Under the pieces are notes generated by a model, which made no database searches, had not been told where the DNA came from, and was given only the letters and a program-made list of their open reading frames with translations. Made by a program: the position numbers and the translations under genes. From Solibacillus silvestris_B (GTDB lineage Bacteria > Bacillota > Bacilli > Bacillales_A > Planococcaceae), in assembly GCF_051967575.1 (NCBI RefSeq), contig NZ_JBQCJW010000004.1:131051-195050 (forward strand): a stretch of 64,000 nucleotides of DNA. Reading direction: 5' to 3'. Below, in pieces: positions 50,113 through 58,378 of the stretch; within the stretch, counting starts at the first letter, position 1; each line of letters opens with the position of its first letter.

Positions 50113-50247
50113 TTATAAGCTTGTGAAAAAACCGTTCGGATATTGTGTATATTCTTCTTTTTCAGCTGCCTCTTGCTGTTCCCCTGCTTCATATTCCATT
50201 TCCTCATCAAATAAATACGTTTCAAACATCGATTTTAGAATAGTCAT
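50113..50247 (-). CDS. 44-residue acidic protein of unknown function
   Basis: A short frame MTILKSMFETYLFDEEMEYE then AGEQQEAAEKEEYTQYPNGFFTSL, ending at TAA (50113-50115). It has a full transcription unit of its own: a promoter (TTGATT-17-TATTAT, 50289-50317), a purine-rich ribosome site (GGAAGGGGGAGGG) immediately upstream and a strong terminator 40 bp downstream. The first 12 residues could form an amphipathic helix, and the middle is very acidic. No family recognised; it could be a signalling, toxin-related or Spo0E-like small protein, but there is no motif evidence. Confidence 0.6.
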   Translation of the reverse strand: MTILKSMFETYLFDEEMEYEAGEQQEAAEKEEYTQYPNGFFTSL

Positions 50248-50288
50248 CACCCTCCCCCTTCCTTTGCCAGAATTTTTAATTAATTTAA

Positions 50289-50317
50289 ATAATACAAAGT
50301 CACTTCAGAAAAATCAA
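50289..50317 (-). promoter_or_regulatory. Promoter of the 44-residue gene
   Basis: Minus strand TTGATT (50312-50317), a 17-bp spacer and TATTAT (50289-50294), 42 bp before the start codon. Confidence 0.6.
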
Positions 50318-50374
50318 CTTATAAATGCCTTATATGCATAATAAGCATAAAACCTATCTATTATTGAGATAAAT

Positions 50375-50411
50375 AAAAGAGCAACTGATAATGAATATCA
50401 GAAGCTCTTTT
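50375..50411 (-). terminator. Terminator of the TAXI-TRAP operon
   Basis: AAAAGAGCAACTGATA (50375-50390) pairs with TATCAGAAGCTCTTTT (50396-50411) with one mismatch, beyond the permease stop. Confidence 0.85.
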
Positions 50412-50416
50412 ATATT

Positions 50417-52432
50417 TTATGAAACCGCCACTTTTGGACCGCTTCCTTTATTTTTTGTCATCCATTGAATAACAAACATTATACCAAATACGATCAATCC
50501 AATAGTATCCGATAATGATTCTGGGTAAATCATCGCTAATCCTGAAGCTAATAGAACAATACGTTCCAACCAGTTAATAGGGCGATACCAATATCCGATA
50601 ACCCCTACACCTATTGCAATCATACCCATTAACGCTGTGAATACTACCCAAATAATTTGCCAAATCGTTACATCGATCATTAGCAATGCCGGTGAGAATA
50701 CAATCATATAAGGAATGATGAAAGCAGCAATCGCTAATTTAGCAGAGTTCACACCTGTCCGAATCGGATCTCCGCCTGAAATACCCGATGCTGCAAAGGC
50801 GGCCAGCGCTACTGGCGGAGTGATATCCGCGATAATTCCAAAATAGAATACGAAGAAATGCGCTGATAAAACAACGATAAGCGGTGCAGCACTTGCCGGC
50901 ATATCCGGAGCTAATAATGCAATAATAGCCGGAGCAGCAATTGTCGATGTAATAACATAGTTTGCTGTCGTAGGCGCACCCATCCCTAAAATAAGCGAGG
51001 CAATCATTACGAAGAATAATGTAATAATAATGCTGCCACCTGCTAACTTCACTAAACTATTTGCCAACGATAACCCTAGACCTGTTTTTACAACAACGCC
51101 TACAATGATACCCGCACAAGCAGTTGCAGCAGCTACCGCCAGTGCTGAACGTGCTCCCTCAACCATTCCATCAATAATTTCTTTAATGCCAAATTTCACA
51201 TCAGGATTAATGAACCCTACAACAATACATGACAGAATCCCATAAAGGGCAGCATGGATTACTGGCGTGCCTGACATCATAAGAACAATAATCAATACAA
51301 TCGGAAGCAGTAAATAGATTTTCTTAAAAACATGCGAGCGATCTGGCATTTCTTCGTCCGTCAAACCGCGTAAACCTAATCGCTTTGCTTCAAAATGCGT
51401 CATAATCCAAATTCCCGCGAAATATAAAACCGCCGGAATCGCTGCAGCCTTTGCAATATCCCAGTATGTTACTCCACGGCCGATAAATTCAACCATCAGG
51501 AAAGCGGCCGCCCCCATAATCGGAGGCATTAATTGTCCGCCAGTGGATGCTGATGCCTCTACCGCACCTGCGAAGTTCTTATTGTAGCCAAGGCGTTTCA
51601 TCATAGGAATCGTATATGACCCTGAAGTTACTACGTTCGCTACAGAACTCCCTGAAATCGTACCTTGAAGTGCAGATGAGAAAATCGCCACTTTGGCAGG
51701 ACCGCCTGTTAATTTTCCGGCAATCGAAATCGCTAGATCATTGAAGTATTCCCCTACACCTGTCTTTACAAGAAACGCTCCAAATAAAAGGAACGCAAAA
51801 ATAAATGTTGAAGATACCGCTAACGGTGTACCTAAAATACCATCTGTTGAGAAGTACATTAAATTAACAATACTATCCAAGCTTTGACCACGGTGTGCCA
51901 TAAAGTCCGGCATATATCGACCATAAAATGCATAAAGCAAAAACAGACCTGCAATAATGGCAATCGGTAAACCTACCGCCCGTCGTGCCCCTTCCAGTAC
52001 TAGAATAATCGCTAAAAGTCCTACATAAAAATCCATTGTTTCCAACTTCCCTAGACTTTGCACAAGACGTTCATAATTAAGCACCCAATAGCTCCCTACA
52101 AAAATAGCAATAAGCGCTAAAATATAGTCATAAAACGGGATTGAGCGTTTTGAAAGCTTACGGCTTGCCGGGAATAATAAAAATACAAATGTCAACGCAA
52201 ACCCTAAGTGGACCGTTCGCTGAATTTGTGCCGGAAACTGCCCGTATATCGCCGTATATACTTGAAACAGTGTAAATGCAAGCAAACCAAAATAAATGAT
52301 ATACTTCATCACATTTTGCGGGCTGCGCTGATTTGATTCAATATCGTATTTTTCCAGTAATTCCTGCTGTTGTTCTTGTGTAAGCCCTTCATGCAAGCTC
52401 TCTGCATTTGCTGCAGCTTTTTTGTCAGTCAT
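50417..52432 (-). CDS. TRAP transporter fused permease (DctQM type, TAXI family)
   Basis: A 671-residue membrane protein with about 18 helices, fusing the small and large TRAP permease subunits, as is usual in TAXI systems. The large-subunit core has GKLTGGPAKVAIFSSALQGTISGSSVANVVTSGSYTIPMMKRLGY in pieces, EASASTGGQLMPPIMGAAAFLMVEF, VKTGLGLSLANSLV and ILGMGAPTTANYVITSTIAAPA. It imports a carboxylate or amino acid (glutamate in some characterised TAXI systems) using an ion gradient. It overlaps the DUF1850 gene by 8 bp. Last gene of a three-gene operon with a terminator. Confidence 0.94.
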   Translation of the reverse strand: MTDKKAAANAESLHEGLTQEQQQELLEKYDIESNQRSPQNVMKYIIYFGLLAFTLFQVYTAIYGQFPAQIQRTVHLGFALTFVFLLFPASRKLSKRSIPFYDYILALIAIFVGSYWVLNYERLVQSLGKLETMDFYVGLLAIILVLEGARRAVGLPIAIIAGLFLLYAFYGRYMPDFMAHRGQSLDSIVNLMYFSTDGILGTPLAVSSTFIFAFLLFGAFLVKTGVGEYFNDLAISIAGKLTGGPAKVAIFSSALQGTISGSSVANVVTSGSYTIPMMKRLGYNKNFAGAVEASASTGGQLMPPIMGAAAFLMVEFIGRGVTYWDIAKAAAIPAVLYFAGIWIMTHFEAKRLGLRGLTDEEMPDRSHVFKKIYLLLPIVLIIVLMMSGTPVIHAALYGILSCIVVGFINPDVKFGIKEIIDGMVEGARSALAVAAATACAGIIVGVVVKTGLGLSLANSLVKLAGGSIIITLFFVMIASLILGMGAPTTANYVITSTIAAPAIIALLAPDMPASAAPLIVVLSAHFFVFYFGIIADITPPVALAAFAASGISGGDPIRTGVNSAKLAIAAFIIPYMIVFSPALLMIDVTIWQIIWVVFTALMGMIAIGVGVIGYWYRPINWLERIVLLASGLAMIYPESLSDTIGLIVFGIMFVIQWMTKNKGSGPKVAVS

Positions 52433-52931
52433 TCAAGTCGACTCCTTTCATTTTGTCATAGAAAGACAATTTTTCCACTGCCACCACATATGACGATCCT
52501 CGTATTAAATGTTCTTTTAAAGGGATGCTTTTCCCTTTATGCTCAAGATTTAATTTATATTCGACATCCCCAATATGTAACGTGAATTCCTTTAATTTTG
52601 CATCTGTATATCGAAGTGTATAAATACCATCTTCATATTGAAGTGTTTGACCTTCCTCTGCATAACCCGGCATTCCAATTGCAACATCGGAATACTCCAT
52701 TGATAATAATTGAAATTCGTCTGCCGGAAGAACTCGGTAACTTTCCACCACATCCGTTAAATGAATCGAGTGTGTGAAGATCAATTGAAACGTCTCTTCA
52801 TTTTTCAGCGGCAAAAAGAATTTTACCGGGTTTTCAATCCTTGTCTTTGTAAAAGTTATACTACGTTCAAAAGGAATAAAGAAAAGAACAATGAAGAATA
52901 AAGCAAGGATGATAACAACCCATTTTTTCAT
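52425..52931 (-). CDS. DUF1850 protein of TAXI-TRAP operon
   Basis: A 168-residue protein with one N-terminal helix (WVVIILALFFIVLFFIPF) and an outer domain containing FQLIFTHSIHLTDVVESYRV and FQLLSMEYSDVAIGMPGYAEEG, the conserved core of DUF1850 (cf. FxHSVxxTPVxExY and GVGMP). Such proteins are almost always encoded between the TAXI binding protein and permease genes, but their role is not known. It overlaps the permease gene by 8 bp. A stem-loop separates it from the binding-protein gene upstream, so it is expressed at a lower level. Confidence 0.82.
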   Translation of the reverse strand: MKKWVVIILALFFIVLFFIPFERSITFTKTRIENPVKFFLPLKNEETFQLIFTHSIHLTDVVESYRVLPADEFQLLSMEYSDVAIGMPGYAEEGQTLQYEDGIYTLRYTDAKLKEFTLHIGDVEYKLNLEHKGKSIPLKEHLIRGSSYVVAVEKLSFYDKMKGVDLND

Positions 52932-52980
52932 CTAAATCCCTCGCTCAAAATCAGACTGTACATATAACAAGACATATACA

Positions 52981-53016
52981 TAAAAGGCCTCTGTAGCATT
53001 TTTGCAACAGAGGCCC
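52981..53016 (-). terminator. Intercistronic terminator/stabilising hairpin
   Basis: GGCCTCTGT (52986-52994) pairs with ACAGAGGCC (53007-53015), then a short T run on the minus strand. It lies between the binding-protein gene and DUF1850 and probably lowers downstream expression. Confidence 0.75.
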
Positions 53017-53033
53017 TTGCTTTTTGTTACTAC

Positions 53034-54050
53034 TTACTTCACTTCATCAAAATATCTTTGTGCACCTGGGTGTACTTCAATACCGATTCCGTCCAGGCCT
53101 GTTTCAGCTTTAATGAACTCGCCTTTTGCATGGCCAATTTTATCTGTATTGTCATAGATTGCTTTTGTCATTGCATACACTAAATCTTCTGGAAGATCCT
53201 TTTGAACTGCCAACATCGCCCCTACAGATACAGCTGGAACTTCAGATTCCAAGCCATATGTGCCCGCCGGAATATTATCTACCGCATAATATGGGTATTT
53301 AGCGATTAATTCTTCTGCCTTGTCTGCTTCAACCGGCACGATGTATACACCATTTGTCGCATTTAAAGCTTCTACAGCACCTGTAGGATAACCCGCAGTA
53401 ATGAATGCTGCATCGATTTGTCCTGATTGAATACCATCTGTCGATTCACCGAAATCCAAGTTTTGCGCTTGAATATCGTCTTTGATTGATAGTCCGTGAA
53501 TTTCCAATAATTGCTCAGCATTTGCGTACGTACCAGAGCCTGGTGCACCTACAGAAACCTTTTTGCCTTTTAAGTCAGCAAATGTTTTAATGCCTGAATC
53601 CGCCAATGTTACTAATTGAATCGTTTCTGGATATAAAGCGCCCAATGCCACTACAGAGTCAATTTTTTCCCCTTCGAACATTAAAGTGCCTTGTGTCGCA
53701 TAATACGCGATATCCGTTTGAACGAAAGCAACTTGACCATCGCCTGCCGCTAATGCTGTCATATTTGCAGCTGAAGCTTGTGATACTTCAGCAGTCGTTT
53801 TTACGCCTGTATCAGTTGTAATTAAATCCGCAAATGTACCTCCTAGTGGATAGTAAGTCCCTTGCGTCCCCCCTGTTAAAATACTTAAAAAGTCTACTTT
53901 CCCAAAATCTGCATCTGTTGTCGCATCTCCTGAGCCAGAGCCTTTATCAGTTGTTGATGACTCTTCATCTTTTCCGCCGCAAGCTGCTAAAACCAGCATC
54001 AATGCACCCAGAAGTAATGCGAAAAGCATTTTTTTGGACTTAAACATCAT
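53034..54050 (-). CDS. TAXI-family TRAP transporter solute-binding lipoprotein
   Basis: A 338-residue lipoprotein with the signal MLFALLLGALMLVLAACGG (lipobox LAAC, Cys about 24), an acidic Ser/Gly linker, and the TAXI domain: FLSILTGGTQGTYYPLGGTFADLI (the GTYYPLGG anchor), TAEVSQASAANM, VAFVQTDIAYYAT, KVSVGAPGSGTYANAEQLLE and QIDAAFITAGYPTGAVEAL. It captures the substrate outside the membrane and hands it to the fused permease. GAGGGGG precedes the tandem ATG. First gene of the operon. Confidence 0.96.
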   Translation of the reverse strand: MMFKSKKMLFALLLGALMLVLAACGGKDEESSTTDKGSGSGDATTDADFGKVDFLSILTGGTQGTYYPLGGTFADLITTDTGVKTTAEVSQASAANMTALAAGDGQVAFVQTDIAYYATQGTLMFEGEKIDSVVALGALYPETIQLVTLADSGIKTFADLKGKKVSVGAPGSGTYANAEQLLEIHGLSIKDDIQAQNLDFGESTDGIQSGQIDAAFITAGYPTGAVEALNATNGVYIVPVEADKAEELIAKYPYYAVDNIPAGTYGLESEVPAVSVGAMLAVQKDLPEDLVYAMTKAIYDNTDKIGHAKGEFIKAETGLDGIGIEVHPGAQRYFDEVK

Positions 54051-54079
54051 AATTCCCCCTCACACCTTAATATGGATTC

Positions 54080-54109
54080 ATTTTACATACATAAATATTC
54101 AAAAGTCAA
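54080..54109 (-). promoter_or_regulatory. Promoter of the TAXI-TRAP operon
   Basis: Minus strand TTGACT (54104-54109), an 18-bp spacer and TAAAAT (54080-54085), about 30 bp upstream of the start. The rest of the 54051-54371 gap is AT-rich and holds a terminator but no gene. Confidence 0.5.
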
Positions 54110-54300
54110 TTAATATTGTAAAAGTCACACTATTTAGATAATATTATTATTCTAGTAAAATCAAAAAAATGCTATAAAAGTCCATATTGCGCTAAGTTTA
54201 AAAGACTCTAAATATACCTATTATTCAATAAGTATATTAAACTGCATAATAATAAATAGAAATATTTTATTAAAAAAATCACCCTTTCCTCTCTAATTAA

Positions 54301-54342
54301 AAAGACATTGTCATGTATTGAACCGTACATGACAATGTCTTT
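54301..54342 (-). terminator. Terminator of sodC-like gene
   Basis: A perfect 17-bp stem (54301-54317 with 54326-54342) on AAAGACATTGTCATGTA, with a T tail on the minus strand. Confidence 0.88.
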
Positions 54343-54371
54343 ACTTTTTATTAATTCAATCGGGCGGAATG

Positions 54372-54911
54372 CTATTCAACTATGCCACAAGCGATGCGGG
54401 CACTTGAATTGCCTGCCGGATCTGTTTTGTAATCATCTGCTTTTTCATGAATAACTATGGACGTGCCATCCTCATCGAACAGAGAATTTTTTTCGCCCTT
54501 TTTTAAGGTGAAATCAGCTGTTACAAAATTCAACTGAACTTCGCCTGTTTCATCTGCGGTAATATTCGGCAAATCTCCTACATGCGGCCCTAAAGGATTT
54601 TCCACTCCATGCTGCTTTTTCGTTGGATTAAAATGCGCTCCTGCAGATTCGAAGCTTGGCGGCTCGCATTTCCCTACCTCATGTAAATGGATTCCATGGT
54701 CGCCAGGCGCTAAACTATTTAAAACAGCTGTTAATTCGACACCTTTACTCGTCTCTTTGAAAATAATCTCCCCAATCAATTTTTCCTTCGTATCATACAT
54801 AAGCGCCTTTGCGGATAATACTTCAGGTGCACTTACTGGTATTTTCTCCTTTTGAAAGAAATTACATCCGCTTAATAGCAGCACACATACGAATAAGCTT
54901 ATAATTCGCAC
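54372..54911 (-). CDS. Superoxide dismutase-like lipoprotein (Cu-Zn family)
   Basis: A 179-residue lipoprotein (lipobox LLSGC, Cys about 16) of the SodC family, related to B. subtilis YojM. Copper/zinc ligands are in GDHGIHLHEVGKCEPPSFESAGAHFNP (His-x-His, bridging His region, disulfide Cys), PHVGDLPNI and SIVIHEKADDY, and the C-terminal NSSARIACGIVE keeps the channel arginine and second cysteine. YojM itself has lost a copper ligand; here the His pair and later His are present, so activity is possible. It would protect the outer membrane face against superoxide. A terminator follows; the leader is short. Confidence 0.9.
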   Translation of the reverse strand: MRIISLFVCVLLLSGCNFFQKEKIPVSAPEVLSAKALMYDTKEKLIGEIIFKETSKGVELTAVLNSLAPGDHGIHLHEVGKCEPPSFESAGAHFNPTKKQHGVENPLGPHVGDLPNITADETGEVQLNFVTADFTLKKGEKNSLFDEDGTSIVIHEKADDYKTDPAGNSSARIACGIVE

Positions 54912-54958
54912 AATATCCCTCCTTGACGCTAGTATTTCAAAAAGGAGGGACGATTATA

Positions 54959-54985
54959 CAAAAAACCACCCAAAAATGAGTGGTC
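54959..54985 (-). terminator. Terminator of the LysM/3D gene
   Basis: ACCACCC (54964-54970) pairs with GAGTGGT (54977-54983) with one mismatch, then a T run on the minus strand. Confidence 0.6.
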
Positions 54986-54994
54986 CCTTAATTA

Positions 54995-55756
54995 TTAATC
55001 TAAAATTTTTATCGTTACAGTGCGGCGGCCCCATTCATAGGCACCATCTAGATTCGGAATGAAAACATCGATTTTATTGCCTTTAATTGCTCCGCCTGTA
55101 TCAGCGGCGATGGCTTCCCCATAACCTTCCACCCAAACTTTTGTCCCTAAAGGAATTATTTGCGGGTCTACCGCAATCACCTTCAGATTTGGATTAGCAC
55201 GTAAATTTGTACCATTCGCTGTTGTGCCGGAACATCCTTCACAATAGGCAGTATATGCTGTTGCTTCTACTGTCATCGTTTTTGAAACATTGGAATCCGT
55301 AGCCGAGTTTGTCGGGAAGTCCGTTTCTGGCTGTATCCAGTCCGTTTCACTCGAAGCACTTTTCACCCCATTAAACGTAACTTCTTCTAACGGTCCCGAA
55401 ACAACGAGTGGATCTCCTACATAAATCAAGTCTGAATTTAAATCATTCCATGCTTGCAATTGATCTACAGTAATATCATGTTCCATGGCAATTCTATATA
55501 ATGTATCTCCTTGTTCAATAGTATATATTTGTTCCTCGCGGCTAATTTCCAATATATCACCTGGATAAATTAAATCCCCCATTAAATTGTTCATTTCTTT
55601 TAAAGCATCAACGGTCGTATCAAATTGTTTACTGATTTTGTAAAGTGTATCATCGGATTGGATAGTATATGCGGCGGCAGATGCTTCTGTTAGAGCAAAT
55701 CCGCTTGTGGCGAAAATTCCCGCCAATACAAATGCTATTATTTTCTTTCGCTTCAA
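54995..55756 (-). CDS. LysM and 3D-domain cell-wall hydrolase, YocH-like
   Basis: A 253-residue secreted protein. A signal peptide (KKIIAFVLAGIFATSGFALTEASAAA) is followed by two LysM domains (YTIQSDDTLYKISKQFDTTVDAL, about 31-73; YTIEQGDTLYRIAMEHDITVDQL, about 77-120), a Ser/Thr linker and a C-terminal 3D domain (about 160-253) with TAYTAYCEGCSGTTANGT and AADTGGAIKGNKIDVFIP (the three Asp residues). YocH of B. subtilis is a muralytic enzyme in the WalRK regulon. No convincing WalR box was found upstream. A single gene. Confidence 0.93.
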   Translation of the reverse strand: MKRKKIIAFVLAGIFATSGFALTEASAAAYTIQSDDTLYKISKQFDTTVDALKEMNNLMGDLIYPGDILEISREEQIYTIEQGDTLYRIAMEHDITVDQLQAWNDLNSDLIYVGDPLVVSGPLEEVTFNGVKSASSETDWIQPETDFPTNSATDSNVSKTMTVEATAYTAYCEGCSGTTANGTNLRANPNLKVIAVDPQIIPLGTKVWVEGYGEAIAADTGGAIKGNKIDVFIPNLDGAYEWGRRTVTIKILD

Positions 55757-56013
55757 TTTTCGTTCCCTCCGTATTCTTCGTAAATAAATTCAACTCATTT
55801 TTACTCTGTCACAACTTTACCTCAAACATATTGCAATTTTATGACGCTAACATAATCCGTCTATTACAAGCATGTTTCAAACCTTTTGGATAATTATTAC
55901 TAATATTGAAGCGAATTATACATGGAGCTATCATTTATTTGCGGGAGAGCAATAAAAAAGCAAATAATGATTGGGATTTTCATTTCAATCACATTACAAT
56001 TTTTTCTTCACCA

Positions 56014-56039
56014 TCAATATTTTCGAGCTTTGTCGATAT
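56014..56039 (+). promoter_or_regulatory. Possible sigma-D promoter of the yjfB-like gene
   Basis: TCAA (56014-56017), a 14-bp spacer and GTCGATAT (56032-56039), close to the flagellar sigma consensus TAAA-N15-GCCGATAT. The leader would be very short, with the ribosome site almost at its 5' end. Confidence 0.4.
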
Positions 56040-56060
56040 TAAAGAAAAGGAGGGATGACA

Positions 56061-56249
56061 ATGGAAATCAACTCGATGATGTCGGCTCAGCTTGCTTCGT
56101 TACAACAAACGCTGCAAATGAGCATTTTAGACAAAGCCATGAACACTGGTGCAGCAAGTGTTGTTCGAATGATGGAAGATTTGCCGCAGCCACAATCAGC
56201 TCCTGCAGCCCACCCTTACAAAGGACAAATGATCGACGTCCAAGCTTAG
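56061..56249 (+). CDS. yjfB: YjfB-family small protein (putative motility-associated)
   Basis: A 62-residue protein MEINSMMSAQLASLQQTLQM then SILDKAMNTGAASVVRMMED and a Pro/Ala-rich tail. The pattern (hydrophilic start, SLQQ..MSILDKAMD..A..VVRMM) matches the YjfB family, whose members belong to the sigma-D motility regulon in Bacillus. The ATG at 56055 touches AAGGAGGG, so the one at 56061 is used. A SigD-like promoter is visible just upstream and a strong terminator follows. Flagellar genes are not in the window; the true function is unknown. Confidence 0.8.
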   Translation: MEINSMMSAQLASLQQTLQMSILDKAMNTGAASVVRMMEDLPQPQSAPAAHPYKGQMIDVQA

Positions 56250-56260
56250 TTGCAAAAGGA

Positions 56261-56297
56261 AAAACGCTCATGAATTCAGCTTCAATGAGCGTTTTTC
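56261..56297 (+). terminator. Terminator of the yjfB-like gene
   Basis: AAAAACGCTCAT (56261-56272) pairs with ATGAGCGTTTTT (56286-56297), a 12-bp perfect stem ending in T. Confidence 0.9.
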
Positions 56298-56553
56298 TGT
56301 TTTGGAGCAGGACTTTTTTTTTTATTTGAAAGTTGAAGCGTGTTATTAAAACTTTCAGCATCATACTCAAGAAACTTCGACGCTTTTCAGAAAATCTTCA
56401 TATTATATTAGAAATCGCAGCTTTTATCGGAAGCTGCTTGCCTCTCTTTTATGTAAACTGTACGTTAATATTTCGTTAAACCCTGTTAAAAATACATTTT
56501 TCGGGTATAACTAATAATACAATAAGGATATTCTCACAGAAGGAGTGATTTTT

Positions 56554-57189
56554 ATAGGTATCCATACGTTTTTTACAAGTTTGAATGATTTAGAACGCAT
56601 CATTCGCTGTCCGGGCCGTTTCAAATTTGAAGAGCATAATGTTGCAGCCCATTCATGGAAAGTTTCGCAATATGCGATGTTTTTTGCGACATTGGAAGAA
56701 CGTGCAGGCAGTACAATCGATTGGAAAGCATTATACGAAAAAACGATTAATCACGATTTTGCCGAAGTGTTCATCGGGGATATTAAAACACCTGTCAAAC
56801 ATGCAAGTATTGAATTAAAGCAAATGCTTGCACATGTCGAAGAAAAAATGATGGAAAAATTTATAAGGGCAGAAATACCACCTGATCTGCAAGATGTTTT
56901 CTTTGACCGCATGAAGGAAGGGAAGGACGAGACGATTGAAGGCCGCTTGCTTGAATTCGCCGACAAGCTCGACCAGTTTTACGAATCCTTTGCTGAGCTT
57001 AAGCGCGGCAATACAGATAAGGAATTCGTTCACATGTACGAAAATGCGTTGAATAAATTACTGCTGATTGATTTGCCGGTGTCTGTTGCATATTTCCGCA
57101 ACGAAATTTTAGCGGATGTTGTTGCCGAAAAAACAGTTATTGATATCGCGCTATTAACGGAGAACATTTTACAGCAGCATACAGATTAA
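56554..57189 (+). CDS. HD-domain 5'-nucleotidase, YfbR-like
   Basis: A protein of about 211 residues. HD-superfamily metal ligands in the YfbR order: FEEHNVAAHSWKVSQYAMFFAT (His), INHDFAEVFIGDIKTPVKH (HD) and LLEFADKLDQFYESF (late Asp). YfbR hydrolyses deoxynucleoside monophosphates. The start is unusual. AAGGAG lies 8 bases before an ATA codon (56554), which gives [M]GIHTFFTSLNDLERI, the beginning expected from relatives. The only in-frame standard start upstream, GTG at 56545, overlaps the ribosome site itself. I therefore place the start at the ATA, with moderate doubt. Single gene with a terminator at 57195-57232. Confidence 0.85.
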   Translation: MGIHTFFTSLNDLERIIRCPGRFKFEEHNVAAHSWKVSQYAMFFATLEERAGSTIDWKALYEKTINHDFAEVFIGDIKTPVKHASIELKQMLAHVEEKMMEKFIRAEIPPDLQDVFFDRMKEGKDETIEGRLLEFADKLDQFYESFAELKRGNTDKEFVHMYENALNKLLLIDLPVSVAYFRNEILADVVAEKTVIDIALLTENILQQHTD

Positions 57190-57194
57190 CAATA

Positions 57195-57232
57195 GAAGGC
57201 TTCCGATTTATAAGGAAGGCTTTTTTATTTTG
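57195..57232 (+). terminator. Terminator of the YfbR-like gene
   Basis: AAGGCTTCC pairs with GGAAGGCTT with one mismatch, followed by TTTTATTTT. Confidence 0.65.
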
Positions 57233-57238
57233 TTTTTT

Positions 57239-57264
57239 TGTAACGAATTCTATTTTGAAGGTAC
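57239..57264 (+). promoter_or_regulatory. Possible ECF-type promoter
   Basis: TGTAAC (57239-57244) and GTAC (57261-57264) are 16 bp apart, the usual ECF spacing, 36 bp before the sigma gene. It would allow autoregulation. The -10 match is weak. Confidence 0.3.
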
Positions 57265-57299
57265 TATAATGATGAAAACTATTTTGTGAGGTGAACTGA

Positions 57300-57791
57300 G
57301 TGGATGTGTTAGCACAAATTTACCGGGAGCTCCAGCCAAAAATTTACGCCTATTTCTTCATTAAAACATCCAATTCAGCCATCGCAGAAGATTTGACACA
57401 GGATGTTTTTTACGAAGCGGCAAAATCCATTCATACATATCGCGGTGAAGCAGCCCTCTCGACGTGGCTTTTTCACATTGCAAACAACTTATTGAAAAAG
57501 TATTATCGCAAAAAACATTATGAGAAAAGTTTAGTGAAGAAAATGGAAGCCCAACCGCCAACAAAGTTATTTACACCCGAACAACTCGTCGAACTACAAG
57601 ATGAATCAAAACGGCTCCTATCAAAAATTGGAAAGCTCGATCCGCCGTTTAAGGATATTGTGCTGCTCCGGATTATTGGTGAATTGAGTTTCAAGGAAAT
57701 CGGAGAGTTGCTGGGGCTAAGCGAAAACTATGTGCGCGTCAATTTTCACCGTCAAAAAATCAAGCTGCAGCGAGAGGAGGAGTTATCATGA
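57300..57791 (+). CDS. RNA polymerase sigma factor, ECF family
   Basis: A 163-residue ECF sigma. Region 2: YAYFFIKTSNSAIAEDLTQDVFYEAAKSIHTYRGEAALSTWLFHIANNLLKKYYRKK in pieces. Region 4: LDPPFKDIVLLRIIGELSFKEIGELLGLSENYVRVNFHRQKIKL in pieces. The start is GTG at 57300 with GAGGTG upstream. Its stop overlaps the start of the zinc-finger anti-sigma gene (4 bp). The three genes to 59088 form one coupled operon. Regulon unknown. Confidence 0.93.
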   Translation: MDVLAQIYRELQPKIYAYFFIKTSNSAIAEDLTQDVFYEAAKSIHTYRGEAALSTWLFHIANNLLKKYYRKKHYEKSLVKKMEAQPPTKLFTPEQLVELQDESKRLLSKIGKLDPPFKDIVLLRIIGELSFKEIGELLGLSENYVRVNFHRQKIKLQREEELS

Positions 57792-58378
57792 ATTCATGTA
57801 AAATTGCCGAGGATTTGTTGCCTTTATATGAAGAAAATCTTGTCCAAACCGAAACAAAGCAATGGATTGAACAGCATTTAGCAAGCTGCCCCAATTGCAA
57901 AAAACTTACTTCAATCGAAATGGAAGCTTTGCCGCCGCTCACGCCGCCTAAAAAAGCAGCTGCAAAAATGATTCAGCACGCACATTTAAAATTAACAATT
58001 TATCAGCTTGTATTTGTCATACTTTCCTTTGCTTTTGCCATGAATACTTCATTATTAAACGAAAGCTTTGCGTTTATTTTGTCTTATTTTATTTTGGGAA
58101 TTGTGACTTTTTACTTTTATCGCCACATAATCCTTACACTATTATTGGCATTCGTACCAATCTTTATTTGGACAATTTACGCAGCGATCGCTTCTTACGG
58201 CTCCTATTCGAAATGGTATGCGGATCAAATAACACACTATTCCTCTACCGCTTCACTTGTGATGAACAGCGTTTCAGGTGGTGTTTGGACAGCTTTCATT
58301 CATACACTTTTTACCGTTCTCGGGATACTCGTTGTCAAACTACTCATTCAAGCATTTAAAAAGGAGGATGCGGCATGA
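57788..58378 (+). CDS. Zinc-finger (zf-HC2) anti-sigma factor
   Basis: A 196-residue membrane protein. The N-terminus is the anti-sigma zinc-binding domain (CKIAEDLLPLYEENL, then WIEQHLASCPNCKKL: His-x3-Cys-x2-Cys), which holds the ECF sigma. Four helices follow (about 68-95, 92-112, 118-140, 160-185), more than the single helix of most ZAS proteins. GAGGAGGAG precedes the ATG and it overlaps both neighbours by 4 bp (TGATG-like couplings), so synthesis is tied to the sigma. High confidence in role. Confidence 0.9.
   Translation: MNSCKIAEDLLPLYEENLVQTETKQWIEQHLASCPNCKKLTSIEMEALPPLTPPKKAAAKMIQHAHLKLTIYQLVFVILSFAFAMNTSLLNESFAFILSYFILGIVTFYFYRHIILTLLLAFVPIFIWTIYAAIASYGSYSKWYADQITHYSSTASLVMNSVSGGVWTAFIHTLFTVLGILVVKLLIQAFKKEDAA

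Noticed and set aside
55757..55860. WalR operator upstream of the YocH-like gene
   Set aside because: Only partial TGTnA-like half-sites (TGTTTG, TGTGAC) and wrong spacing.
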